Positions 1-12,795 are shown, counted from the stretch's first letter. The stretch is 64,000 nucleotides of DNA from Saccharum officinarum (GCA_020631735.1 CM036159.1:99335670-99399669); one strand, 5' to 3'. Notes: generated by a model from the letters alone, not told the origin. Numbers and translations are program-made.

Positions 1-2406
1 AGGTCTAGAACTCCATTTATGCTTCTCTGAAGTTTCTATCAGTTTTCTGTCTATAATTGTACCACTGCTGTTGGGCTGCATGTGTGGTGTTACTCGTGCA
101 ACTAGTTTCATGGTGTAAATGATGTTTACTATGGTTTTGGTAAATACAAAAGTTATAGATAATTATCTTATCTTGCTTGTGTTAAATTTTCATGATCCCA
201 GATCTGATAGTTTAAGAGATGCATGCTTAATAAGTCTACTGTCAGATTTTAATTACCTTCTGTGCAGACTTTAAAGATTGGCATGTTTGGTCATGATAAC
301 TTGGGAATCATGTTGAGATGATTAAATATGAAATGTAGATAATTTCATAAGCTTTCAGAATGTCTTCTTACAAGTCATTTGGATTTAGGGATCTCCAGTT
401 ATGATTAATTTACTGAGCTACTGTATGTATGTCTAGAAAGTGACAGATTTTAGTTGTAGTGCTTTGATTAACTTTGCCATGCTAATGTGTTGAAGTGTGA
501 CACATACCTTTGAAAGTACTTGGGTTAGTACCCTGTGATCTTGAGGCTTGTGTCTTGCTTGATGTGCTTGCCATCTTCTATGTTATGCCCTAATGTGAAT
601 TAAGTTAATTAGCTCTAGGTGTTTATGAGAACTTTAGTATGCTTGTTTGATTACTCTGTTTATTGCACTTCTATGCATTCACACATGTGCATGGTTGCAT
701 CTTATATAGGTACGCTAGCAGAAACGTGTGAAGGATGTGGCGTTGGAGCCAAACCCGAAGACGGTGTTTGGTGGATCCATCCCGAAGATAGAAGGATCGG
801 GCAAGTGCTAGATGGGAGGATGCTCGCCAAGTGAATTCATCTGACATACTCTAACTTGAGTCGGATCCCAGGCAAGCCCCGGAGCATTATAAGCCTCCTA
901 TCTTCAAAGCAATTAATTATATGTATGTTATAAGTATTGTTGCATTAAGTGGTAGGAGTTGGTTGAAAACCTTGCTGCATCAATATCACTCCTTGTCCAG
1001 ATATATGAATCATGAATCCTACTTAGACCAGGGTCGAGTAGATGCTTAGCTCTACTTTAAGCGGTAGAAGTCAGGTGATTTCCTGTCACCTGCGAGATGT
1101 AGAGATATTCATATATGGCACGGTTGGCTATATTTGCTATCGTGGAATGGAACCATGTGTTAATAAAATGAAATAAGACCGGGCAGGATGACGATAGTGA
1201 AGCAATAAGGCATGGAGGTCTTGGGTGTGGATCTATCCCTGTCTGAGTTATTTAAGGACCGATTCGTTGTACGTCCTTGAGTCATGTCGAACGCAGTCTA
1301 ACACTTAGTTAGCTAGATAAGTCGTTCCGACCGCGAAGCCGAGTAATATGGTTCAGGCTGGGAATCGAATGGTAGGTTGCTTCTTGGAGGAGAGAAAGGA
1401 TGTGCTTGTGGACATTGGCATGAGACCAAGGGGGGGGGGGTTAGAGTCCCTATCACCTGACAGAGTGTCGCCCTTGGGGTCGCGACATCATTCGGACCCA
1501 CGATTCCTAAATCATATGAAAAGGTGGTCTGTGCGACCCTGGCAGGGGTCTGCACGGTGAGTGTTAGAAATACCCCTCCAGCTGGATAGGAATTCGATTC
1601 GAATCGCCGTCGCTCCCGGTTAGTGAGCACTTGACTTGAGCAGCGGCAACGTAGATTCCATTAAATTGAACGGATGGTTAATTGGATAACGATGGAAAGA
1701 TTGCCTCAATTTATACATGCTATGGTTAATATTGTTTGCTCCTAATAAAGTGAGTGCTCTAGTACAGGTTCTAATATAGATGACAGGTTAATGATAATTA
1801 ACTTGATGCTTAAGCATTAATGATTACTTATGCATAATAAGCTTTTATGCAAAATATTGTCAAGCTAGCCCACTTTACATCAGCCTTGCATGATCCTTGG
1901 TGTCACTTTATTTCTGGTTTATGACGGGTAAGTCTAGCTGAGTATATTGTCGTACTCAGTGTTTTATCCCCACTTGTTGTAGGTTGTGATGTATCACGGC
2001 GACTGCAAGAGTTGGTTGACTCCTGCCGTAGTGGCGGAGTGTGATCATGGGCATGATCCTTCTGAATTATCTTCTCTCTAATGCTTTTGTTGGAAGTCGA
2101 CCCTCATACTGGCATATATTTGAAATAAGGGTGTTGTTAGTTTCAAATTACTTTGCTTCCGCTACTTTTGAACTTAAGTTGTAACAACTATGTTGAACTC
2201 CGATGTATATTGAACTACTTGTGAAATGGTTATAACATGTGACTTGTTATGTTGAATCACTACGATCTTGGCTTGTATGTTGGTTGGTTTGAAATCTCTC
2301 GTGATTTCATTGGACTACGGAGTTATATGGGCTCAAGTGCGAGAATTTGATCACTTCGGTGATTGTTTTTGTACTTATGCTCTTATAATTTGGACGGTTC
2401 TGTTAC
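1..2406 (+). repeat. Ty3-gypsy LTR fragment (right end)
   Basis: No gene is seen here. Several blocks are recognisably related to the gypsy LTR at 36.5-40.6 kb: a 'gggtaagtct...gtactcag' segment near 1928 (compare 40190), a 'gattcgaatcgccgtcgctc' segment near 1593 (compare 39902), and a right end reading 'ggttctgttaca' (compare 'ggttctgtgaca' at 40631-40642). No primer-binding site follows position 2406, so this is a solo LTR or a 3'-LTR remnant whose left end lies outside the window. The short open frames inside it are chance ORFs. Confidence 0.6.
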
Positions 2407-3218
2407 AGCACACGCTTGGAAGGATGAAAAAAAAGAACACGTTAGGACAACAGAGAAAAAAAGTAAGATAGATAAAAAAGATGACATAATCATAGTACTT
2501 TTTTTCTTTTCTATTTTCTTGATTATATTGTTCGGCCTTCCACCATAAAAAAATGTCGGGCTCTAGTATATTACGGAAGTTCCCAACATTTTCTGGGGAA
2601 AGAAAGTTCCCGGCATTAAAAAAAGAAACCGGTCCCTATAATCTACCGTATATATCCCGTTAAAGGAAAATAAATAGACAACATTGTCGTCAGATCTGAG
2701 GAATCTATTTAGATTAGGATTCCTACTCCATATCCGTTTAGGCGCGAGCTATTATAACTCGCACGTAAAATAAAGAAAGCGTGTAAAATAAAAAACATAA
2801 CTCTTATCCTTTTCTATTTATTATTAAGAGTTTTATTTATAGTACTCAGGATCTGAGTAGTCTATTTAGGTTAGGATTCCTATTTCATATGGGTCTAGAC
2901 GCGAGCTATTTTAACTCGTATGAGCACGGATTATATATAATCCGGACAAAAGAAATTCTTCATTGTTCGGTAGTTAGAGGAAGACAGACCAAAAAAATAA
3001 ATGGACGAAAAAAAGAGCCTAAAATTTTACCTCTTTATATATAATATATAGAGAGAGATTACTCCATACGTTCCAAAAAAAATATACTAGTAGCTTTGAA
3101 TATGGTCAAGAGGAAGTATATAATCTTTGGGAGAGGACAATCTATCGTGCATGTTTATCTCTTATGCATGTTTATCTCTACATAATTGGTTAAAATAATG
3201 CATGCATGTTCATCATCC
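2407..3218. other. AT-rich spacer, no gene seen
   Basis: This stretch is AT-rich with many homopolymer runs. The small ORFs show no recognisable protein signature. It holds the direct repeat listed separately and runs into a 100-N scaffold gap. Confidence 0.6.
2697..2930 (+). repeat. Imperfect direct repeat pair
   Basis: A block around 2697-2765 reading 'atctgaggaatctatttag', then 'ttaggattcctac' and 'gcgagctattataactcg', recurs with changes around 2850-2925 ('gatctgagtagtctatttag', 'gcgagctattttaactcg'). The copies are about 155 bp apart and clearly diverged. It could be an old tandem duplication or part of an unrecognised repeat. Confidence 0.5.
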
Positions 3219-3318
3219 NNNNNNNNNNNNNNNNNNNNNNNNNNNNNNNNNNNNNNNNNNNNNNNNNNNNNNNNNNNNNNNNNNNNNNNNNNNNNNNNNN
3301 NNNNNNNNNNNNNNNNNN
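3219..3318. other. Assembly gap (100 N)
   Basis: Exactly 100 N, the usual placeholder for a gap of unknown size. The left side is AT-rich spacer and the right side is the interior of a Sirevirus LTR, so the true missing length is probably kilobases. Confidence 0.98.
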
Positions 3319-3976
3319 TGATTGTTCTTGGCCACCTCCGGTTGTTTGTAAGAGGTTCTGTGCTTTCCTCGGCAGGACGCCAAAAGCAGCTCTATTGGAG
3401 TTGCGCGTGTCATTGAGTTACCTCACTTGAGAGTGGAGTCTTGCGGTGCCCTTGCGGGCGTGCCTGAGGGGCAAGTGACTTGAGGGTCACACCGAGGAAC
3501 CATCTAAGTGTTGGTCGCACAACCGGTGACGTAGCTTGTCGGTGCACAAGTGAACACCGGGACTGACAAAATATTGTGTCTCTTGTCTCCCGGTGATTGG
3601 TCTACATAATTTGTGTTGTCAATATTAATTGATTGTATATCATCTTTGGTGATTGGCAACATCTTCACTCCACCGTCGGTATAAGATTCACAATCCTATC
3701 TCTTGCACTTATCTTTACTAGATTATGTGTTTGCTCTAGTAGTAGCTTGGCTAGTAGTGTTGTTTAGCTTGTTCTCTAGTGGTAAAAATTAGTGACATAG
3801 CACTTGTGTGAACTAGAGATCATAATCTACTAGACTTGTGGATAGGAGGCTTGCATCACAACCTTGGGCTAAGCAAAACTCGCTTTACGCCGTTTGTTAT
3901 TCTAAACAAGTTTGCTTAGTGGTGATTGTAAATTTTTATAGGCTATTCACCCCCCCTCTAGCCATCTAACCTTACA
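3319..3976 (+). repeat. Sirevirus-type Copia LTR, 3' part
   Basis: The right end, 'ctattcaccccccctctagc' followed by 'catctaaccttaca', matches the end of the LTRs of the neighbouring Sirevirus read on its coding strand (reverse complement of the ends starting at 4399 and 12810). This copy is therefore in plus orientation, opposite to the neighbour. Its left part is lost in the 100-N gap. It abuts an old Copia pol fragment at 3977 and is probably the 3' LTR of another insertion into that Copia. Confidence 0.65.
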
Positions 3977-4398
3977 CCCTCGTCAGCCGAAATGACAGGG
4001 GTAGTCCCGGATGGGGACCCGTCCATGCTCGAACGGGGAGCAGGGTCGGGGGAGTCACCGGCCGACGGCGAGCTGGGGCACGGGGCCACAGTACCTACAG
4101 GAAACAACGACAAAGGTGGCTCGACCACTGCATCAGTGGGAAACAAAGAGAGAGGTCAAGCGCAGAGGTGGAAGGGGTGGTGGTGGTGGAAAAGGGGAAG
4201 ACAGACTCATCGAACACCACATGGCGAGAGAGATGAGGACCCGGCGAGAGGTGAGTTCGTAGCAGCGGTACCCCTTGTGGTCCGGAGTACCCGAGGAAGA
4301 CATAGAGAGGATCGGAGCCAGCTGTGCAGAGCAGTGGCCGTGGTGTTAGAGGGTAACACGCACACCCGAAGACTCGAAGGTGGTCATACCTCGGAGGG
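3977..4398 (-). pseudogene. Old Copia element, pol fragment (left piece)
   Basis: Read on the minus strand this is the integrase to reverse-transcriptase linker of a Copia element. The plus-strand text near 4070-4400 matches, with many changes, 51205-51540 of the intact Copia at 49.1-54.8 kb (for example 'catcgaacaccacatggcga' at 4207-4226 versus 51359-51378). It is continuous with the piece starting at 14829; the Sirevirus at 4399-14828 separates them. Many frameshifts are present. The last five bases, GAGGG at 4394-4398, are the target-site duplication of that Sirevirus. Confidence 0.75.
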
Positions 4399-6402
4399 TG
4401 AAAGGTCCAAATGGCTAGAGGGGGGTGAATAGCCTATTTAAAAATTCTACAAGCTTCACTAGACAACCACGTTAGTATAAAAGATGGCTATGTTAATTCT
4501 AGCACTAGCTCAACTACACTATGCAAGTCACCTATACAATTCTAGTGAGGCAAGGCTATGATCTCTAATACACACAACAAGGCTAAGTCACTAAGCTACT
4601 TACTCCTATGTGATAAAAGCTATACTAAGCAAACTACACTAGAACTAGTAACAGAAAGTAAAGAGCAAGTGACTTGATTCTTATACCAACGATGTAGAGA
4701 AGCAATGCACTCGAAAAATCAATCACAATGATCAACCACAAGAGAGAAATCCTCGGCAAAGAGATGACACAAGATTTTTTACCGAGGTTCACTTGCTTCC
4801 CAGCAAGCTACTCCTCGTTGTGGCGATGCACCCACTTGTCGGTTCGCGAGCTAATCGACTATCAAGAGTCGAGCCCTCGGCGGGCGCCGCATAACCGCAC
4901 ACAAGATGGGGATCCTCCAAGCCATGAGCTCCACTAGAGTATCCAATTTATGAACTCCCGCGGGGAAGGATCAAGAACCCCTTACAACACTAGGTGAGGG
5001 CTCCAACAATCTCCAATTGCGAGCTCAATCACCTCCGCTGCTCCAAGCCGTCTACCGTGTCGGGAAACACAGAAGAGTAACAAGAAATCCGTAGCAACTC
5101 GAAGATCAAGTGCCTCTAGAATGCAACTCTCAAGCAATGCACTTGAATCTCACTCAATCTCACTCAAGATGTGCAACTATGCAAAGAGATGAGTGGAGGG
5201 GTTGTTCTCTAGCTCAAAGGATGTCTCTAGGTCTCAAAATGTGCAAGAGTTACCCTCAAACCCGGACACCCTCTATTTATAACGAAGGGGTACGCAGCTA
5301 GCCATACAGACGACGCAGTGAAAATCGCGCTGACCAGACGCTCCGGTCAGGGTGACCGGACGCGTCCGGTCACTACAGGACAAGCGAAAACCGCGCGCGT
5401 CAGAACTAGCCGTTGCCGTGACTGGACGTGCTCAACCATTTGACCAGACGCGACAGTGCCAGCGTCCGGTCGCGTTCTAGTAAGCTCCCGTCGAGACCGG
5501 ACGCTCCGATCACACGTGACCAGACGCGCCGCGCGTCCGATCGTCACTCCACTACTCACTGCCCCTCTGGACGCATGACCGACGCTCCGGTTCCATGAGG
5601 GACCGACGCGCCGGTCGCGTGCTCTCCTTCTGTGCACAAGTGAACTGACTGGACGCGCTGGTCAGGCCAGACCAGCGTCTGTCAAACCCTAGCAGCATTG
5701 AGTTGAACTGACTGGACGCGTCCGGTAAACCGAGACCCGCGCTCCGGTGCAGCGTCCGATCAACAGTGACAGTGACCGCCGTTCACCTCCGTTTCTTTTC
5801 CGAGTTCCAGCGCAATGGAAAATAGGCATTTCACTTCTCTAAAAAAAAGCCGAATCCCACCTCGCAAGCTCAGCGGGCGGGAGGGAGAGAGGAACCCAAA
5901 CCCCTCTCTACCGCTTAAACTCCACCGCCTTCGCAAATGCCTAACACCGCCAAGTGTACACCACCATGTGCATGTGTGTTAGCATTTCACAAACATTTTC
6001 CAAGAGGTGTATGTTAGCTCTCAACTAGATCTTAATGCATATGCTCAAGACATTGATCTAGTGGCACTTGATTCCTGAGCTTACCTAGTCGGCTATGTAT
6101 CCTAAACCCCAATCACTTTCTCTACTCATCTTAGACCGGCAAAAGAAAAACCCTATGGTTATACCTTTGTCTTGCGCTCTTAGATCCTTCTCTTCCACTT
6201 GATCATCATGTCCATCATATTATGTGCATCTCCACCATGATCGACATCTCATGTCCATGCACCATTTCTTTGTAATCTTGTGGCCACCACTCCTTGCCAC
6301 GTACACCTTCATCACGTGTGTGCTTATGCCTAACTCAAAACACTTAACACATGGCATTAGCAACTTGGTGTCATTAATTACCAAAACCAAATTGGGCTTT
6401 CA
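4399..6402 (-). repeat. Sirevirus 3' LTR
   Basis: 2,004 bp, matching the LTR at 12810-14828. Compared with that copy it has lost more CpGs in the palindromic block (for example GACCAGACG where the other LTR has GACCGGACG), the pattern expected from deamination of methylated cytosines after insertion. Confidence 0.88.
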
Positions 6403-6418
6403 ATCTCCCCCTTTTTGT
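6403..6418 (-). other. Polypurine tract
   Basis: Immediately inside the 3' LTR the minus strand reads AAAAAGGGGGAGAT just before the LTR start, a good plus-strand-synthesis primer site. Similar GGGGGAG purine blocks recur upstream in 6480-7000. Confidence 0.75.
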
Positions 6419-6420
6419 AA

Positions 6421-7575
6421 TTGATGACAACCATCACAAAGATATGAAATGAAATTAATTTTCAACTTGATAGTATTAGCTCCCCCTACATATGTGCTTC
6501 CATGAGTTTGGTTCAATTGTGCACATATGTATGGATTTGAATTTGGGAGCGTTACTACTATCAAATTGATGCTAAGGTATATAGAATGGACCTTTGAAGC
6601 GTGATACCAATCGGAGTTGCCTTTATATACCATCCTTAGCATCGATGTAGCTAGGCACCACTTGTAATACATCACTTGTAAAGATCACAAACACTAAAGT
6701 ACCCCGTGAGATCAACATTATAAGCAAAGATGTCTAGATACCACTTGTAAAGCTACTCTCAACAAATCATCATTCAAGTTATTTTTCTAGCAATCACCAA
6801 ACAAACATGAATATGAATTTAAGCTTTGCAATGCAACAATTCATCATGTTAATGCACATACAAATGCAACAAACAATTCATGAGCTTGCTCCCCCTACTT
6901 GTGTGCTCAATTTTAATTGTTCCCTTTCTAATGTCATAACTTTTGCTTTCTCTCCCCCTTAGTATATCTTTCTCCCCCTTGCAACTTAACTTTTTATCTT
7001 TGTGACTTTTCTATCTTTGTGACTTTTCTCTCTCCCTTTGTCAATAACCACCAAAAAGGTGCCAATTTTAGTGAGAATTAAGTCAATCAATATGAGGGAG
7101 TCCAAATTATGGTTCAATCTAGATCACTTGCCTAGAATATGTAATTTGGTTTGATCCAAGGACAAGCTTCTTCACACCTTATAAAGTATAAGGGTTATCT
7201 TGACCATGTTGAATTACACATCATGAGCTCATTTTATAGATTCAATACTAGGTTTGCAAGCCCACAAATAGTCATATGCTACCACTAGATCAATCAAAAC
7301 ATAGAAGCAATAGTGGTACCATATATACATTAAACTCATTTGATTTTCATGAATGAGCCTATTTGTCATGCAAATATGTCTATATGTTCTAAACATGTCC
7401 TTAGCAAAGTACGAATGATATGTCAAACAATCTTTACCTTGCTATGTTGGAGGAGAGGCATGTTATATGAGAATGTGGGGGTGCACTCATTTCAAGTTAG
7501 AGAAGTCAAGTATGTTCAATTCATTCTTTAACTTGTAAAATCTCTTCTCATCAAGTGGCTTTATAAAGATATCGG
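6421..7575 (-). other. Sirevirus region between pol and 3' LTR, no env ORF
   Basis: About 1.15 kb between RNase H and the polypurine tract. I see no open frame of useful length and no envelope-like ORF such as some Sireviruses carry. Purine blocks related to the main polypurine tract recur on the minus strand near 6482, 6890, 6953 and 6971, fitting the multiple-PPT layout of this lineage. Confidence 0.6.
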
Positions 7576-8090
7576 CTAGTTGATCTTCGGTGCCAATGCT
7601 TTCAATGCTAATATCACCCTTTGTTGATGGTCTCTTATGAAATGATGCCTTATATCAATGTGCTTGGTTCTTGAATGTTGAACCGGATTTTGAGTCATCT
7701 TGATAGCACTTTCATTGTCACAAAACAAAGGCACATTCTTGAACTTGATTCCAAAATCATTCAAAGTGGCCTTCATCCAAAGTAATTGTGCACAACAACT
7801 ACCGGCACTAATGTATTCGGCCTCGGCGGTAGATAGTGCAACACTATTTTGTTTCTTTGATGACCATGAAACAAGGACCTTCCAAGCAATTGACAAGTGC
7901 CACTTGTGCTCATTCTATCAATCTTGCATCCACCATAGTCGGAGTCCGAATATCCAATCAACTCAAAGTTAGACCCCTTTGAAAACCATAATCCAACATC
8001 ATGAGTGCCCTTAAGATATCTCAATATTCTCTTGGTTGCTTTCAAGTGACTTTCTCTAGGTGAAGCTTGATATCTTGCACACTTGCACAC
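7576..8090 (-). pseudogene. Sirevirus RNase H
   Basis: Minus-strand, in two overlapping frames (8090-7773 and 7896-7576) showing Copia RNase H motifs: ATKRILRYLKGT, YSDSDYGGCKIDRMSTSG, LSTAEAEYISAG, FCDNESAIKM and TKHIDIRHHFIRD. A frameshift near 7800-7890 joins the two. This is the C-terminal end of pol, degrading the RNA strand of the RNA:DNA hybrid. Confidence 0.85.
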
Positions 8091-8099
8091 ACTAAAACA

Positions 8100-9413
8100 T
8101 CACATCGGCCTTGAAGCGGTGACATAGAGCAAACTTCCAATCATAGACCGGTATTGCTTTTGATCTACCATATTGCCACTAGCATCAACACTCAATTGAT
8201 CATTAGTGCCCATTGGTGTACTCATTGGCTTAGCATCTTGCAATCCAAACTTCTTGATCATGTCCTTGATGTACTTGCCTTGACTTACAAAAGTGACATT
8301 CTTCATTTGCTTGATTTGAAGTCTAAGGAAGTAACTAAGCTCTCCAATCATAGACATCTCAAACTCATTAGCCATCATATTTCCAAACTCTTCACAAAAG
8401 TCTTGATTGGTTGATCCAAAGATAATGTCATCCACATAGATTTGCAACACAAACAAGTCATTTTCAAGCTTCTTGGTGAAGAGAGTCGTGTCAACCTTTC
8501 TCATCTTGAACCCTTTAGAGAGAAGAAAATCTCTCAATCTCTCATATCATGCTCTAGGTGCTTGCTTCAAACCATATAATGCCTTCTTTAGCTTGAAAAT
8601 ATGGTCGGGCTTCTTGTCATCTTCAAAACTGGGAGGTTGCTCAACATAAACTTCTTCATTAATGTGGCCATTGAGAAATGCACTCTTGACATCCATTTGA
8701 TAGAGCTTGATGTTGTGTGCACAAGCATATGCTAATAAGATTCTAATAGCCTCCAATCTTGCAACGGGTGCATATGTCTCTCCAAAGTCAAGACCCTCAA
8801 CTTGTGTGTAACCTTGAGCTACCAATCTTGCTTTGTTCCTCACAACCATGCCATCTTGATCTTGCTTGTTTCTAAAGACCCACTTAGTACCAATCACATT
8901 GTAGTTCTCCGGCCTTTCAACAAGTTTCCAAACTTGATTTCTAGTGAAGTTGTTTAGCTCTTCATGCATGGCATTTACCCAATCGGAATCCTTCAAAGCA
9001 TCTTCTATTTTCTTAGATTCTTCAAGTGACACAAATGAGTAGTGCTCACAAAAGGATGCTAATCTTGATCTAGTTTGAATACCGCTTTGAATTCCACCAA
9101 TGATTTGATCTAATGGATGATCTCTTGCTATGCTAGTAGGTTGGAGTATTGGGAGTTGATTGCTTCCACTTGTTTGACCTTGAACTTGCACTTCATCATG
9201 AGAACCACTTGAGCTTGCTTGATTTGAATCAATTTGCACACTTTGGTTGATCACATGAATATCATCATCATCAACTTGCCTTGGCCTAACATCACCAATG
9301 TCCATGTTTCTAATTGCATTTTCCAATTGATCTCCTCTCACATCATCAAAATTTTGATCTTCATTTTGAGACCCTTGAGTTTCATCAAACTCAACATCAT
9401 GAACTTCTTCCAA
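8100..9413 (-). pseudogene. Sirevirus reverse transcriptase
   Basis: Minus strand. The frame from 9413 carries RVT_2 motifs: [35 protein letters not shown] and [11 protein letters not shown]. It stops at 8547-8549, where a Trp codon expected in the conserved APRAWY has become TGA, consistent with a methylation-driven C-to-T change on the other strand. The same frame resumes with the catalytic YVDDIIFGS block and LRLQIKQ and ends near 8100 at a frameshift plus stop. RNA-dependent DNA polymerase of a Copia element, inactive as written. Confidence 0.88.
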
Positions 9414-10047
9414 GGTGCCATTTGTGAGATTCTAAACTCTATATGCTTTGCTTGTGGTAGAATAACCAAGTAAAAATCCTTCATCACATTTTTTTCAAAC
9501 TTGCTCAATCTAGTGCCTTTCTTGAGAATATAGCATTTGCAACCAAACACTCTAAAGTATGCAATGTTGGGCTTTCTTCCATTCAATAGCTCATATGGTG
9601 TCTTCCAAGCTTCCCATGGCAATAAAGACGGTTGCTACAATAGCAAGCCGTGTTGATGGCTTCACTCCAAAATGAATGGCTCACATTGTATTCACTAAGC
9701 ATTGATCTAACCATGTCAATCAAAGTTCTATTCTTTCTTTCAACTACACCATTGGATTGAGGAGTGTAGGTTGGAGAGAATTGATGTCCAATACCATGAT
9801 CATCACACAAATCTTCAATTCTTGTGTTCTTGAATTCACTACCATTGTCACTTCTAATCTTCTTAATGGTGATTTCAAACTCATTTTGCACTCTCTTGAC
9901 AAAAGATTTGAATAGATCATGTATATCACTCTTGTCATAAAGAAAGAACACCCAAGTGTATCTAGTGTAGTCATCAACAATCACAAAACCATACTTGTTG
10001 CCACTAATGCTAGTGTATGTTGTTGGCCCAAACAAGTCCATGTGCAA
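9338..10047 (-). pseudogene. Sirevirus integrase
   Basis: Minus-strand frame from 10047 carries the DDE integrase core: first Asp in MHMDLFGP, second in IRSDNGSEF, Glu in NGVVERKNRT. It shifts frame near 9600, where the C-terminal integrase part (YELLNGRKPNIAYFRVFGCK) continues in the overlapping frame from 9622. At least one further break separates it from the RT frame at 9413. Catalytic residues are present but the reading frame is not continuous. Confidence 0.85.
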
Positions 10048-10116
10048 TAGCTCAAATGCCTTTGATGTGCTTATTTCACTCTTATTAGGATGTGCATTTC
10101 CAACTTGTTTGACGGC

Positions 10117-10665
10117 TTAACAAGCACTACAAGGTTTATCCTTCTCAAAGGTGACATCCTTCAAGCCTCTAACTAAGTCATGCCTCAAAAGTTTGTTCAA
10201 TTGTTTCATTCCAACATGACCAAGCCTTCTATGCCACAACCATCCCATACTAGATTTGCTAAGCAAGCATGATGTCAATTGGATCTCACTATCATTGAAG
10301 TCAACCAAGTATAAGCTACCATGTCTAAATCCTTTGAATATCAAATTTGATCCATCAACACTTATGACTTCAACATTATCACTACCAAATATGCACTTGA
10401 AGACAAGATCACAAAGTTGTGCCACCGATAAAAGATTGAAATCCAAGCTCTCAACTAGCAACACATTAGATATACTCATGTCATTTAAGATAGCAATTTT
10501 ACCAAGCCCCTTGACCTTGCCTTTCTTGTTGTTGCCGAAAGTGATAGCATCAAAACCACCATTTTGACTTGTATCAATTGATTTGAACATACATGAATCC
10601 CCGATCATATGTTGAGTGCACCACTATCAAGCACCCAATGCCTTCCTTCGGATTTGTAATTGACC
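10117..10665 (-). pseudogene. Sirevirus protease and GAG-pre-integrase region
   Basis: Just upstream of the open frame starting at 10608 the minus strand encodes the retroviral-type aspartic protease signature WVLDSGA (10625-10646), followed by a one-base frame break before the T-Q-H-M-IGDS continuation. The frame down to 10117 ends with the GAG-pre-integrase zinc-binding pattern (LWHRRLGHVGMKQLNKL ... CSAC). Protease releases the Copia polyprotein products. The frameshift makes this copy defective. Confidence 0.8.
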
Positions 10666-10920
10666 TACAAGACAAGATCAATTCTTTTTAGGTACCCAAA
10701 CTTGTTTGAGTCCTCCAAGATTAGTGACCAAGCTCTTTGGTACCCAAATGGCTTTCTTCTTTGAGCCCATCCATGGTACACCAATGAACTTAGCATGAAC
10801 ACCATTTGTACCCTTGGTAAGTATATAGAAAAAATCAAACTTAATTGAGGATACTTTAGCATTGGATTTCTTGTTCATGCAATGTTGCTCTATGTGACCA
10901 ACTTGCTTGCAACTTTTGCA

Positions 10921-12666
10921 TTAGCTACTATTGTTCTTCACAAAACGAGTCTTGTGAGGAGCAAAAGCGGTCTTGCCTTTCTTGGGGTTATAGCCTAATC
11001 CCTCTTTGTAGAGAGAAGCTCTTTGGCTATCCAAGCACATAAGCAAGCGGTCCTCACCACCATAAGCCTTAGCTAAGGTGTGATTGAGCTCTTTTACCTC
11101 CTTCTTGAGATTTTCATTCTCAACTATTAGTGTGGAGTCACAAGTAAAACCGTCACCACTAGATGAGGATGATGTAGATGCGCTACATGAAGGGTTAGTG
11201 GGAGCAACAATAATAGGCTTATGACAAGATTCATTAATTATATCACAAGATATGCCTATGTTGCAAGTTTTAGCTTTCTCAACATTAGTTGGCATGTTTT
11301 CACATTTTTTAACTAGAGAGGAATGAGCTTCTTCAAGCTTAGTGTGAGACTTTTGAAGCTTCTTATGGTCTTCATTTAGACTCTCATAAGATGCCCTAAG
11401 CTCATCAAGTTCTTGCATAAGGTTTTTCTTTTCCTTAAACAAGCCCTTGCACTCCTTTCTAGATTCTTTAAAATGTTGAGTGCAATCTTCTAGTATAGTG
11501 ATTAGTTCATCTTTAGTGAATTCTTCTTCATCACTATCACTATCACTAGCATTATCATGATCACTCTCATCATCGGATGATACCTTAGTGGCCTTAGCCA
11601 TGAAGCATGATGGAGTGTCGAAGAGGGAGACCTTCTCTTGGATGGCAATGCTAGCATGTCCCTTCTTCTTGCTCTTATAGTCATCCTCATCATCACTTGA
11701 GGAATCATCACTATCCCATATAGCAACATGAGAATTATTCTTCTTTTTATGAGAGCTCTCCTTCTTTTCTTGCTTCTTCTTTTGCTTCTTCCTCTCCTTC
11801 TTGATAGCATCTTCATCATCACTATCATAAGGACACTTTGCAATAAGATGATCCTTGCTATGGCATCTAAAGCATCTCATGTTATGCTCATTCTTCTTAG
11901 ATGAGTTCTTCCTCCTCCTTGCACGATAGCCCTTCTTCTTCATGAATTTGCCAAATTGCTTGACAAAGAGAGCCATCTTCTCATCAATGTCATCACTATC
12001 ACAAGAGCTTGAGTCTTCATCACTTGATGATTCAATCTTGGACTTGCCCTTAGATGTGGTGGCTTTGAATGCCACACTCTTCTTCTTTTAATTCTTCTCA
12101 TTTTCCTTCTTCTTCTTCTTGACCAACTCATCCTTCTCATCATCTTCTCTATATGAATCATCGGTCATCACCTCTTGAAATATTTGTTGAGGAGTTGAAT
12201 CCTTCAATGTAGTCCTCACTAGCACGGTGATCAATGTATCAAACCTCTTGGGCAAGCTTCTCAAAAACTTCATAGAGAATTGATTGTCCTTGACCTCCTC
12301 ACCAAGTGCCTTGAGCTCATTGACAATGACTTGCAATCTATGAAACATCTCCGGAACACTCTCATCATCTTGCATCTTGAAGCTTGAAAATTTTTCTTGC
12401 AAGATATATGCTTTAGCGGTCTTTGTGCCTTCGGTGCACTCAAATGTTTCTTCTAGCTTGGCCCAAGCATCATGTGCAACTTCTATGTTTTTCACTTGCT
12501 CAAATGTCTTGTCATCTAATGCCTCATGAAGAGCACTAATGACAATGTCATTGCATTGGAGCTTCTTCTCTTCCACCGGTGTTGGTGCTTCCGGATTAGC
12601 AACCTCAAATTTTGTTTCGGTGACCTTCCACACTTCTCTATTGATTGACTTGAGGTGTGCGGTCAT
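10921..12666 (-). pseudogene. Sirevirus gag
   Basis: Minus strand, starting MTAHLKSINREVWK at 12666. The first about 190 residues are a UBN2/retrotran_gag-type capsid domain (motifs such as HDAWAKLEETFE and FLRSLPKRFDT). An in-frame stop at 12088-12090 interrupts it within a lysine run. The same frame continues to 10921 with a CCHC zinc knuckle, CFRCHSKDHLIAKC (around 11830-11871), then a long charged tail rich in S/D/E/K, heptad-like stretches and a basic C terminus. The charged extension after the zinc knuckle is typical of Sirevirus gag. Apart from the stop the frame is open. Confidence 0.85.
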
Positions 12667-12795
12667 CTTAACCTTCCAATATGTATAATTTGTGCCATTA
12701 AAGTGAGGTGCCTTCTTGTGTTATTGATGTGCAAGCTTAATTGAGCCATTACTTCTTCACCGTAGGTTGTTAAGCCTCAAATAAACGGTGCCTCG

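Noticed and set aside
619..834. 71-codon ORF near the window start
   Set aside because: Lies within LTR-like sequence; no domain, and a weak cysteine pattern is insufficient.
3186..3430. ORFs spanning the first N gap
   Set aside because: Most of each translation is X from the gap; nothing can be inferred.
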